From the NCBI GenBank assembly GCA_044426075.1, contig JAWXUT010000094.1, positions 1 to 6,658 of the forward strand: DNA of 6,658 nucleotides, in the 5' to 3' direction. Positions 1-6,112 of the stretch are shown one piece after another. Numbering within the stretch: the stretch's first letter is position 1; every line of letters begins with the position of its first letter. This DNA is from JAWXUT01 sp044426075. GTDB lineage: Bacteria; Bacillota; Clostridia; Christensenellales; DTU072. Position numbers and translations under genes: made by a program. The notes under the pieces are model-generated. The model saw only the letters and a program-made list of their open reading frames with translations, was not told the origin of the DNA and did not search any database.

Positions 1-1
1 A

Positions 2-535
2 ACCACCGCATTTGACGGCTATGATGAAGTAGTTGTTGCAACTGGCGCTACTGCAAGAAAACTAAGACTAACTGGTTTTGAAAAGTCAGTTGAGGCTTGC
101 GACTACTTGCGTGGCAGAAAAGAAGTTGGCGATAAAGTAATAATTATCGGTGGCGGATTGTCTGGTTGTGAAATCGCTTACGACCTATACTTAAAAGGCA
201 AAACACCAGTTATTATTGAAATGCGTAACGACCTAATGATCGGCGCTGGTATCTGCCTTGCAAACAGCTCATATCTAAGGGACTTCTTCAGCCACAATAA
301 TGTTGAAGTTCACCTAGAAACTGGACTAAATGAAATCACCGACACAGGTGTAATTGTAACCGATAAAGACGGCAAAAAGTTTGAAATCACTGGCGACAAC
401 GTTATCGTATCTGTTGGTTACATTCCAACCCCACAAGAAACATCTAAACCCGCTCAGTTAGTGGGTGATTGCCTAAAGATAGGCAACCTAAGGTCTGTTA
501 TGTGGAAGGCTTGGGATATAGCAATGAAACTTTAA
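2..535 (+). CDS. FAD/NAD(P)H-dependent oxidoreductase, 2-enoate reductase-like, C-terminal part (5' end outside window)
   Basis: The frame is open from the window edge, so only the last 177 residues are seen; the TTG at 107 is internal, not a start. The fragment opens with a strand ending in VVVATGA (residues 10-16), the motif that closes the first FAD-binding part. A second Rossmann fold follows, with IIIGGGLSGCE (47-57) and an acidic residue, E73, at the end of the second strand, which favours NADH over NADPH. VGYIPTP and the terminal GD motif (VGDCLKIGNL, G155-D156) contact FAD in this superfamily. This order matches the C-terminal half of FadH/FldZ/BaiCD-type enzymes, which carry an N-terminal old-yellow-enzyme barrel and an Fe-S cluster and reduce C=C bonds of enoates or enoyl-CoAs in the cytoplasm. 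The barrel is outside the window, so the substrate cannot be named and another pyridine-nucleotide oxidoreductase is possible. It is followed by a terminator hairpin. Confidence 0.75.
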   Translation, partial: TTAFDGYDEVVVATGATARKLRLTGFEKSVEACDYLRGRKEVGDKVIIIGGGLSGCEIAYDLYLKGKTPVIIEMRNDLMIGAGICLANSSYLRDFFSHNNVEVHLETGLNEITDTGVIVTDKDGKKFEITGDNVIVSVGYIPTPQETSKPAQLVGDCLKIGNLRSVMWKAWDIAMKL

Positions 536-555
536 AAAGCCATATATCACACACG

Positions 556-585
556 AAACAGCCCTGCATTTTTGCGGGGCTGTTT
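556..585 (+). terminator. Intrinsic terminator after the oxidoreductase
   Basis: A 12-bp stem pairs AAACAGCCCTGC (556-567) with GCGGGGCTGTTT (574-585), with one G-T wobble and a six-base loop ATTTTT. It begins 21 bp after the stop codon. The T-run is short (GTTT, inside the stem), so termination may be incomplete, but stem strength and position fit a rho-independent terminator. Confidence 0.75.
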
Positions 586-624
586 AAATGAAAAAGGAAT
601 AATTGAGGATAAAATTATACAAAA

Positions 625-654
625 CGCCGTTGTTTATTTAATTCGCCGTTGTTT
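625..654. repeat. Pair of 11-bp direct repeats
   Basis: CGCCGTTGTTT occurs exactly at 625-635 and again at 644-654, a 19-bp period, in otherwise AT-rich DNA. There is no gene here. It may be a binding-site pair or a remnant of a local duplication; two copies are too few to call an iteron. Confidence 0.5.
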
Positions 655-675
655 GCTTCACGCATAAACTGTATT

Positions 676-790
676 ATCGTAGGGGAGTTAGTCCTCTGAC
701 TCCCGCATCCATATAAAATAATAATTAGGATTGATTATAGTCTGCCGACGGCATAAGGTCCGGGCGTCAGAGGACTAACGCCCCTACAAT
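676..790. repeat. Long palindromic interspersed repeat, copy A
   Basis: Two 30-bp arms, 676-705 and 761-790, are inverted copies matching at 27 of 30 positions. Each arm holds its own hairpin: GGGAGTTAG (683-691) pairs with CTGACTCCC (696-704) around a TCCT loop, and the right arm has the same hairpin with C-G where the left has A-T. Between the arms, TGCC-GAC-GGCA (743-753) forms a small hairpin. A shorter relative lies at 6191-6252, so this is an interspersed REP- or MITE-like family. No coding capacity and no obvious target-site duplication are visible. Such a cruciform could also terminate transcription on either strand. Confidence 0.8.
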
Positions 791-1043
791 CTTAATATTC
801 ATCTGCGCTGATATTTAATTATAATATACCAATAGAATTTCGCAATTATTAATATTAATTTTTCATTCATTCCATCGGGTTTGTCTAAAGTGTACCCCAT
901 TTATGGGTCGTATATAAAAAATAAAGAGGCTTATAAAGATTTATTTTCTTTACAGTCCCTTTTAAAGTAGGATGTGTTTTTTTAAATTCTAGCAAACTGT
1001 ATGTTTTTATGGGTGCAATTCAGTTTGAAGTAATTGTGGGGAA
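791..1043. other. Gene-free AT-rich spacer
   Basis: No reading frame, RNA gene or convincing promoter is seen here. A 7-bp inverted pair, CAAACTG (993-999) and CAGTTTG (1021-1027), lies just beyond the 3' end of the dprA-like gene. Its 21-base loop and lack of a T-run make it a poor terminator. Confidence 0.5.
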
Positions 1044-1936
1044 CTAATATAACGGATTCCAATCTTCTGTAATTGCGGTGGCGCCGTTTGTGATTAATGC
1101 ACGATTGCCGAGGCTATTTGTGTTTCCATTTACATAAATTGGGCAACTTTGCAACCTTAGTGCGTCTTTTGCGCCGTGCCAAGTGCCGCCTTTGTTTAAA
1201 TCGGATTTAGAAATCACTGTTGCGATGCTGTGTGCATAGATGTAGCGATTGCGCTCAAGGGCAACGGGTGCTGAAAATACTGTTTTGGGTGAGTGTGCGG
1301 AAACTAAAAGCAGTCTTCCTTCCTCAATTGCCTCTTTATTTTTTAAGCAACTATGTGTGGAATGAAATGGTTCGGCAACATAACTTACAACACTGCCATT
1401 GCAAGACAATGCGCTGTTTCACTAACGCGGTCGGAACCAATTGCACCACCAGACACAATGCAATTACCATTAGCTGTGGCTGTTTCTGCAATTTTTTTCA
1501 AGAATGCGGCGTCATTTTCGTCTATGCGCCTAGAACCCACCATACCTATCGCGGGTTTGTTGAGTAGCTCTATGTTTCCAAAACAACAAAGCACTGGTGG
1601 GGCTTTGCTTTTTAAATTGTTTATTAAAGTTTGGGGATACTCTGGGTCTGCAATCGTTACAACCTTGATATTCCAGCGGTCATATTTCATTACAACTGGA
1701 CGCATTGAGCCCTGCCTCTCAAACAATTTATCAAGGCGCTCTCTGTCATAAACCGCAGTGCCCTTAAACAGCTCAATGGTATCTGAATTGGCATACCAAA
1801 TTTCTGCCGGACGCATATTTAATTGGCGCAATCGCTCAGCAATTACACCCCATTCTGTAGCAGAATACGCTTTTGTATTCGCAAACTGAATATCTCTACT
1901 ACACAACATAAAAATTAATTCCGAATCTGTCATCAT
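1044..1936 (-). pseudogene. dprA: DprA/Smf-like DNA-processing protein, broken by a frameshift
   Basis: Two overlapping minus-strand frames encode successive parts of one DprA-like Rossmann protein. The first (1936 to 1385, 183 aa) has an N-terminal helical region, then YPQTL, PPVLCCFGNIELL and the nucleotide-binding segment IGMVGSRR (about 130-137), followed by SGGAIGSDRVSETAH. The second frame (open from 1418, stop at 1044) continues with ALSCNGSVVSYVAEP, the RNRYIYAHS segment and GGTWHGAKDAL, matching the RNR..A.S and SGt..a...A blocks of DprA. The frames join at about 1409-1420, within the AH..AL..GG motif. Intact DprA loads RecA on incoming single-stranded DNA during transformation; relatives of this type also occur in accessory contexts. 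Adding 10 bp at the junction gives a 300-residue protein of normal motif spacing. No slippery heptamer supports programmed frameshifting. A sequencing or assembly error is possible. It lies 58 bp downstream of rhaD on the same strand, with its own promoter. Confidence 0.8.
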
Positions 1937-1942
1937 TACTGC

Positions 1943-1971
1943 ATTATAACCAATATTCTTACTTTTGTCAA
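1943..1971 (-). promoter_or_regulatory. Perfect consensus sigma-A promoter of the dprA-like gene (predicted leaderless mRNA)
   Basis: On the minus strand, TTGACA (1971-1966) and TATAAT (1948-1943) are separated by exactly 17 bp, with both hexamers matching consensus. Only six bases (GCAGTA) separate the -10 box from the ATG at 1936, so the expected first transcribed base is the A of the start codon. No Shine-Dalgarno sequence precedes this ATG, the next-codon ATG at 1933, or the later Met at residue 10. Confidence 0.85.
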
Positions 1972-1994
1972 TAGCGATTTACCAAACTGCGATA

Positions 1995-2807
1995 TTAATC
2001 TATAAAATCTTTGTTTAGTGTTACTTTAAATGAGGAAGCAAGCGCTTTAAGCTCCTCATCTTGTATGATATTTTTGATACCGCAAGGTTTAGCGATTGCG
2101 TAAATTTGAGCGGTTTTTTCTATGGTTTCAACAAGCCCAAACGCCTCATCTAGGTCGCGACCAGAGCCAAATACGCCGTGCAAAGTCCATATTACTGCAC
2201 GATATTTTGCCATTTTTTCTGCCGTGTGCTCGCCTATTAGATTTGTGCCACACACTTCCCAAGGCAACACGCCAATGCCTTCGGGGAACACAACTGCGCA
2301 TTCTGTTGCAGTTTGCCACAAAATTCGGGTCATTGTGCGTTCGCTTGCTTCTTCCATAAGGGTTAGCGCTATAGTGTATGTTGGGTGTGTGTGAAGAACA
2401 ACGCGATGTGTGCTATCCACTTTTAACCTTGCCGTATGTGACATCAAGTGTGCGGGAAACTCGCTTGTTGGTCTTCCGCCGTCTTCAAAGCCCCAAATGA
2501 GCTCGGCTTTTTGCCCGTCTGCACTTATTCTAACTAAGCCCAAGTTGTTTGCTGGGTCAGATGCAACATTTTTGAAATATTTGCCTGTGCCTGTTACTAA
2601 AAAATAGGTGCCACTTAAATATTTTGCATCAAAATTTAAATCCATTTCCCTTTTTATGCACGTTGTATCCACAAAATCTGCAAGTTCTTCGGGGTGAACA
2701 ATGTAGCTTAAATTGCCACCATTTCTTTCATCCCAACCCAAACGATACATATTTGACAACATTTTTATTGCTTCCACCATAAATGGTGCGGTTATTATAT
2801 TTTTCAT
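1995..2807 (-). CDS. rhaD: Rhamnulose-1-phosphate aldolase RhaD
   Basis: This class II, zinc-dependent cytoplasmic aldolase cleaves L-rhamnulose 1-phosphate into dihydroxyacetone phosphate and L-lactaldehyde, the last step of the rhamnose pathway. The 270-residue product is close to the 274 of E. coli RhaD. NGGNLS (29-34) and TGTGKYF (72-78) form the phosphate-binding surface of the aldolase II / RhaD family. SEFPAH carries the catalytic glutamate (E116), and LHTHP (H139, H141) with WTLHG (H210) supply the three zinc histidines; these align with E117, H141, H143 and H212 of the E. coli enzyme. The ATG at 2807 is supported by AAGGAG four bases upstream, which overlaps the rhaA stop codon. It is the third gene of the rhaBAD-type operon. 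No terminator is seen between its stop and the dprA-like promoter. Confidence 0.97.
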   Translation of the reverse strand: MKNIITAPFMVEAIKMLSNMYRLGWDERNGGNLSYIVHPEELADFVDTTCIKREMDLNFDAKYLSGTYFLVTGTGKYFKNVASDPANNLGLVRISADGQKAELIWGFEDGGRPTSEFPAHLMSHTARLKVDSTHRVVLHTHPTYTIALTLMEEASERTMTRILWQTATECAVVFPEGIGVLPWEVCGTNLIGEHTAEKMAKYRAVIWTLHGVFGSGRDLDEAFGLVETIEKTAQIYAIAKPCGIKNIIQDEELKALASSFKVTLNKDFID

Positions 2808-2811
2808 ATTT

Positions 2812-2817
2812 CTCCTT
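2812..2817 (-). promoter_or_regulatory. Ribosome binding site of rhaD overlapping the rhaA stop codon
   Basis: On the minus strand the rhaA stop TAA runs into AAGGAG, sharing two A bases, and the rhaD ATG follows after AAAT. Ribosomes ending rhaA therefore stop on the rhaD Shine-Dalgarno, suggesting translational coupling. Confidence 0.85.
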
Positions 2818-4051
2818 AATTTCTCGCACTCAATGTGCTTGTTTCATATTCTTTAATACTGTCGTATGCGTTTTGCTCACAGTTGTTTCGTGCCAAAAAT
2901 TCCGCCCAAACTGCGCCATATGGCATCATTTTGTGTTGCTCGCGCTTCATCATCAGTTCGGAAAAATTGTGCTCTTCTTGCATAGCTTTGTAGCTGTCAA
3001 TGGGCTGAAGCAACGCGATTAACAACGCCTTTTGGAAGTTTTGTGCACCTGTTACCCAAGCCACGATTCTGTTGATACTTGCATCAAAATAATCAAGACC
3101 AATTAGCGTTTTTTCTGCCCCACCACAAGCCACAATTTCATATGCGATTTCTTTTATTTCATCTGTTAAAAGCACCACGTGGTCGCTGTCCCAACGCACC
3201 GAACGCGTAACGTGCAAGGCAACATTGTCGCTGTATAGAAGCAAACTTGATATTTTATCCGCCACATTTTCTGTTGGGTGGAAATGCCCGTTATCCAACA
3301 AACACATTATATCATTTTTAATGGCATAACCCATGTAAAATTCGTGTGAACCAACGGTGTAACTCTCTAGCCCAATGCCAAAAACCTTGCTTTCTACACT
3401 GTCAACTATGAATTTTTTATCATATTTATCGGCATAAATTGCATCTAAACTGTCTTTTAAACGCTTGCGTGGCGCCATTCTGTCTGCTGGGATATCCTTG
3501 TATCCGTCCGGAATCCAAATATTACACAACACAGCTGAACCCAACATCTCGCCGATTTGTGCACTTATTTTTCTGCAACACTTAGCGTGTCTAATCCAAT
3601 ATGCGCGAACATCATTGTCGGGACTTGACAATGTCAATCCATCTTTAACCATAGGGTGGCTGAAAAATGTGGGATTAAAATCAATGCCGAATCCGTGTTC
3701 TTTTGCAAAATCAACCCAAGGCATAAATTGCGCTATTGTGAGTGCATCACGCGCAACTGGCACATCGGAAATTGCATAGTTTGCGTGCAAGTTGATACGC
3801 TTTGTTCCACCCACTTTTGACAATGCAAATGTAAAATCCGCCATAAGTTCTTTTGGCGTGCGTGCTTTGCCCATATAGTTGCCTGTTACTTGAATGCCAC
3901 CAGTTAGGTCGCCCGCATTTTCGCATCCACCAACGTCATCGCCTTGCCAACAGTGCACCGAAATAGGTGTGCTTTGCAACGCTGTCAATGCCTTTTCTGT
4001 ATCTACTCCGATAGCAGAAAACTCTTGTTTAGCTATATCATAATTGCTCAT
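2816..4051 (-). CDS. rhaA: L-rhamnose isomerase RhaA
   Basis: It interconverts L-rhamnose and L-rhamnulose in the cytoplasm using divalent metal ions. The 411 residues compare with 419 in E. coli, and the sequence is collinear with a constant offset of 14. All metal ligands of the E. coli enzyme are present: E220 (in DSVESK), D253 (LDNGHFHPTE), H280 (LHVTRS) and D320 (GLDYFDASINRI) for the structural site, and H256, D288 and D290 (RWDSDH) for the catalytic site. The substrate-binding loop region SVHCWQGDDVGG (31-42) is also intact. The ATG at 4051 overlaps the rhaB stop by four bases (ATGA), and GGAG lies six bases upstream inside the end of rhaB, so the two are probably translationally coupled. 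Nothing in it suggests damage. Confidence 0.98.
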   Translation of the reverse strand: MSNYDIAKQEFSAIGVDTEKALTALQSTPISVHCWQGDDVGGCENAGDLTGGIQVTGNYMGKARTPKELMADFTFALSKVGGTKRINLHANYAISDVPVARDALTIAQFMPWVDFAKEHGFGIDFNPTFFSHPMVKDGLTLSSPDNDVRAYWIRHAKCCRKISAQIGEMLGSAVLCNIWIPDGYKDIPADRMAPRKRLKDSLDAIYADKYDKKFIVDSVESKVFGIGLESYTVGSHEFYMGYAIKNDIMCLLDNGHFHPTENVADKISSLLLYSDNVALHVTRSVRWDSDHVVLLTDEIKEIAYEIVACGGAEKTLIGLDYFDASINRIVAWVTGAQNFQKALLIALLQPIDSYKAMQEEHNFSELMMKREQHKMMPYGAVWAEFLARNNCEQNAYDSIKEYETSTLSARN

Positions 4052-5379
4052 AATTTACTCCATTTATATTGATTTTTTAATTGAATTTTTAAGTTTCCGA
4101 TTGATGTTGCCTCTTTAGGACGCGCGATAACTTGTTTTCCGCTATACTTTGCAGTCAACTCGTTAAGATACAAACTGCGTGCACCTCCGCCCACAACAAC
4201 CACGCTGTTATAGGTAGTTTGCGTTATATCTTCAAGGCTTTTTATAGTTTCAGCATAGCCATACGCCAAACTGTGCAAGGCAACCGCCATAAGTTCTGCA
4301 AAGTTTTTAGGCTCGGGGTGCCCGCTCTTTATCGCTAGTGCCCTTATTGCCTCCGACATACTTTTGGGTGCCAACAAACTCTCGTCATTTATATCTACAA
4401 TATAGCAGAAACCACTGTCACGCGCCATATACATACCTGTGTCTGGGTCGGGAATTTCGGGATGCTCGTGCATTAAATTGTTTACCACCCACATACCCAT
4501 TAAATTCTTTTGCAAACGCGTCTTGCCGTTAAGTCCGCCTTCGTTGCTAAGCCCATAGCGTCGCGCCTCTTCAGAGTTTACTGCTCTCTCCACTTCAACC
4601 CCCAATATTGACCACGTGCCACTAGACAAATACAATTGCCCCTCGTTAACTTCTGCACCAACAACAGCACTCGCTGTATCGTGGGTTGCACACAACATAA
4701 CTGCAGTTTGCCCTCCCACTTTTTCTGCGATGTCTGGAAGCAATCTACCCAACACATAACCCGCATTTCGGATATCAGTTATAATGTTTTGGATACCCAA
4801 ACGCTCCATTATATCACGCGAAACGCTCCCCGTCTCAACATCAATCAAGCCCGTTGTTTTGGCATTGGTATACTCATTTACAACAACTCCCGTAAGCCAA
4901 TAGCTAAGTAGTGTTGGTATCATTAACATACACTTTGCGCCACTCAATCTGCCCTCTAACTTATCGCTATAAAGTTGATAAATTGTATTGTATGGTTGAT
5001 ATTGCAAGCCCGTTTTTTTATACAATTCCGCAGCACTTATAATGTTATGCACATCATCTTTTGCTCTTATTGTGCGCGAATTCCTATAGGCATAAACTGG
5101 TGGAATCAACTCACCGTTATGATCAATTAGCCCGTAATCAACGCCCCAAGTGTCAATAGATAAGCTAACAACGTCATATTCTAAAAAAGCCCGCTTTATG
5201 CCCTCAAGCACATTGCTAAAAAGTGCGTTATGATCCCAAATCAACCCACTGCAACCCTCTTCCATTCCGTTTTTAAAACGATAAACTTCGCACGTTTCAA
5301 TATCTTCGCCATTTTGCCAGCCTACAATATGCCTTCCGCTACTAGCGCCAATATCAATTGCCAAACAAACTTTTTTCAT
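4048..5379 (-). CDS. rhaB: Rhamnulokinase RhaB, with a short C-terminus
   Basis: This FGGY-family kinase phosphorylates L-rhamnulose at C1 with ATP. From the N-terminus it shows the phosphate loop LAIDIGASSGRH (6-17), SIDTWGVDYG (74-83), YRNSRT (98-103), the catalytic aspartate in ATHDTAS (D234; D237 in E. coli), LSSGTWS (251-257) and the adenosine motif VVVVGGGARS (393-402) with EATSIGN. I start at 5379 (443 aa) because GGAG lies five bases upstream. The longer frame from 5418 begins upstream of the -10 box at 5407-5412, so it would not be transcribed from that promoter. The protein ends only 14 residues after IGN, whereas E. coli RhaB (489 aa) continues with further C-terminal helices. The last codons are very AT-rich and contain the rhaA ribosome binding site. 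The catalytic core is complete, so it is probably active. It is the first gene of the operon. Confidence 0.95.
   Translation of the reverse strand: MKKVCLAIDIGASSGRHIVGWQNGEDIETCEVYRFKNGMEEGCSGLIWDHNALFSNVLEGIKRAFLEYDVVSLSIDTWGVDYGLIDHNGELIPPVYAYRNSRTIRAKDDVHNIISAAELYKKTGLQYQPYNTIYQLYSDKLEGRLSGAKCMLMIPTLLSYWLTGVVVNEYTNAKTTGLIDVETGSVSRDIMERLGIQNIITDIRNAGYVLGRLLPDIAEKVGGQTAVMLCATHDTASAVVGAEVNEGQLYLSSGTWSILGVEVERAVNSEEARRYGLSNEGGLNGKTRLQKNLMGMWVVNNLMHEHPEIPDPDTGMYMARDSGFCYIVDINDESLLAPKSMSEAIRALAIKSGHPEPKNFAELMAVALHSLAYGYAETIKSLEDITQTTYNSVVVVGGGARSLYLNELTAKYSGKQVIARPKEATSIGNLKIQLKNQYKWSKL
4058..4061 (-). promoter_or_regulatory. Ribosome binding site of rhaA inside the end of rhaB
   Basis: GGAG on the minus strand lies six bases before the rhaA ATG and within the codons for the last residues (W-S-K-L) of RhaB, next to the ATGA stop-start overlap. 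Confidence 0.8.
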
Positions 5380-5384
5380 TACTG

Positions 5385-5388
5385 CTCC
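5385..5388 (-). promoter_or_regulatory. Ribosome binding site that decides the rhaB start
   Basis: GGAG on the minus strand lies five bases before the ATG at 5379. Neither ATG further upstream (5400, 5418) has a Shine-Dalgarno sequence, so the shorter protein beginning MKKVCLAIDIG is preferred. Confidence 0.8.
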
Positions 5389-5406
5389 ATTGTTATTCAT
5401 AACTTC

Positions 5407-5435
5407 ATTATACAACATTTAAGCAAATTATTCAA
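5407..5435 (-). promoter_or_regulatory. Sigma-A promoter of the rhaBAD operon
   Basis: On the minus strand, TTGAAT (5435-5430) and TATAAT (5412-5407) are 17 bp apart. The predicted transcription start is near 5400, giving a leader of about 21 bases that carries the rhaB ribosome binding site. No clear operator palindrome or complete catabolite-repression site was found beside it, and no regulator gene is in the window. Confidence 0.75.
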
Positions 5436-5463
5436 TACAAATCAAAAAATATTCCGATAACAC

Positions 5464-5491
5464 TTGCATTTTAAAAAATATGCGATATAAT
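5464..5491 (+). promoter_or_regulatory. Probable promoter of the holin-like gene
   Basis: TTGCAT (5464-5469) and a perfect TATAAT (5486-5491) are 16 bp apart, with transcription expected to begin near 5498. The -35 box is weak. Its -35 lies only 28 bp from that of the divergent rhaB promoter, so a protein bound between them could affect both. Confidence 0.6.
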
Positions 5492-5501
5492 ACTAAAACC
5501 T

Positions 5502-5530
5502 AAGCTCAGCGCAATTGTGTTGGGCTTTTT
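5502..5530 (+). promoter_or_regulatory. Leader hairpin with T-run upstream of the holin-like gene
   Basis: AAGCTCAGCGC (5502-5512) pairs with GTGTTGGGCTT (5517-5527) around an AATT loop, with three G-T wobbles, and five T bases follow at 5526-5530. It lies between the predicted transcription start and the ribosome binding site. It resembles an attenuator or a 5' mRNA-stabilising hairpin. As the RNA up to the T-run would be only about 33 bases, a separate small RNA is less likely. Confidence 0.55.
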
Positions 5531-5540
5531 GGGTGGAAAA

Positions 5541-5555
5541 TTTTTGACAAGTCGC
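5541..5555. repeat. Left arm of a perfect 15-bp inverted repeat around the holin-like gene
   Basis: TTTTTGACAAGTCGC is the exact reverse complement of 6113-6127. It lies in the leader, 11 bases before the Shine-Dalgarno. It contains TTGACA, but no -10 box at proper spacing follows, so it is not read here as a promoter. Confidence 0.85.
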
Positions 5556-5566
5556 ATAAGTTAAAT

Positions 5567-5573
5567 AAGGAGG
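5567..5573 (+). promoter_or_regulatory. Strong ribosome binding site of the holin-like gene
   Basis: AAGGAGG, a full Shine-Dalgarno sequence, lies five bases before the ATG at 5579 and fixes the start. Confidence 0.9.
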
Positions 5574-5578
5574 ATTTT

Positions 5579-6106
5579 ATGGACTACATTGAACTAATCA
5601 GCGTACCTACAATAATAGCAGTTGTATACGCAATAATAGAAGCACTAAAAAAAGCAACAAACAGCAACGCAACACTACTAAAATTCACCCCCCTAATCGC
5701 CCTAGCGTTAGGAGGAATATGTGGAATAATCGCCTATTACGCCGTGCCCGCCTACATTGAAGCCAGCAACCTAGCCACCGCAATAATAATAGGCATAGCA
5801 AGCGGATTATCAGCAACAGGCACCAACCAAATACTACAAAAGCTAACAACCGAAACATCTACAGATTCTGCAACCGAAACCAGCACATCAACTTCAGAAG
5901 CAGCCACATCCACCGCCGAAACCAGCACATCCACTTCAGAAGAATCCGCATCCACCGCCGAAACCAGCACATTGCAAGGCATAGGAAGCGAGTTTATCTC
6001 AGACATTATAGATGTTGCAAAAGACAAACTAGAAGACGCAATCGGCACCGAATATATGGAAACATTAGAAGATATAATCGAAACCGTAACAAACAAAGAA
6101 GAATAA
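5579..6106 (+). CDS. Holin-like membrane protein with Ser/Thr/Glu-rich repeat linker
   Basis: The 175-residue product has three parts. Residues 1-90 resemble small phage holins: a hydrophobic segment at about 8-23 followed by EALKK, a second membrane helix at about 36-60 (FTPLIALALGGICGIIAYY), and a third at about 65-80 ending in the family-like signature IGIASGLSATGTNQI. Residues 91-133 are a low-complexity S/T/E/A linker with a 14-residue unit repeated twice (100-113, 114-127). Residues 134-175 form a predicted acidic amphipathic helix. Holins make membrane lesions that release or activate a lysin, but no endolysin, portal, tail or other phage gene is in view, so lysis is only one possibility. 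Ile is encoded mostly by ATA and Leu mostly by CTA, unlike the neighbouring rha genes. It is flanked by a perfect 15-bp inverted repeat. The holin assignment is from motif resemblance and is moderately sure. Confidence 0.65.
   Translation: MDYIELISVPTIIAVVYAIIEALKKATNSNATLLKFTPLIALALGGICGIIAYYAVPAYIEASNLATAIIIGIASGLSATGTNQILQKLTTETSTDSATETSTSTSEAATSTAETSTSTSEESASTAETSTLQGIGSEFISDIIDVAKDKLEDAIGTEYMETLEDIIETVTNKEE
5876..5972 (+). repeat. In-frame 42-bp tandem repeat coding for a 14-residue unit
   Basis: Units lie at 5876-5917 and 5918-5959, with a partial third at 5960-5972. They encode ETSTSTSEAATSTA, ETSTSTSEESASTA and ETST. Nucleotide identity between units is high, pointing to recent duplication by slippage, and a degenerate ETSTDSAT precedes them. 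Copy number probably varies between strains. Confidence 0.8.
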
Positions 6107-6112
6107 CAGCAA

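Noticed and set aside
884..908. A stretch resembling an insertion-sequence end (GTCTAAAGTGTACCCCAT) in the spacer
   Set aside because: No inverted partner, transposase fragment or target-site duplication is present in the window, so it could not be supported.
1385..1411. Programmed -1 frameshift producing full-length DprA
   Set aside because: No slippery heptamer or downstream structure is seen, and the missing residues at the junction fit a deletion better.
1220..1751. Plus-strand open frames opposite the dprA-like gene
   Set aside because: They mirror the minus-strand coding sequence, lack ribosome binding sites and match no recognisable protein.
5380..5418. Longer rhaB start at 5418, or the ATG at 5400
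   Set aside because: The 5418 ATG lies upstream of the promoter's -10 box and has no Shine-Dalgarno. The 5400 ATG would be leaderless, while the ATG at 5379 has GGAG at good spacing and starts the conserved kinase fold.
5448..5462. Possible catabolite-repression (cre) site upstream of rhaB
   Set aside because: Only the TGTTATCG half resembles the consensus on the minus strand; the other half does not match.
5752..6096. Minus-strand open frame of 114 residues opposite the holin-like gene
   Set aside because: It has no ribosome binding site and its low-complexity sequence is the antisense shadow of the Ser/Thr/Glu repeats.
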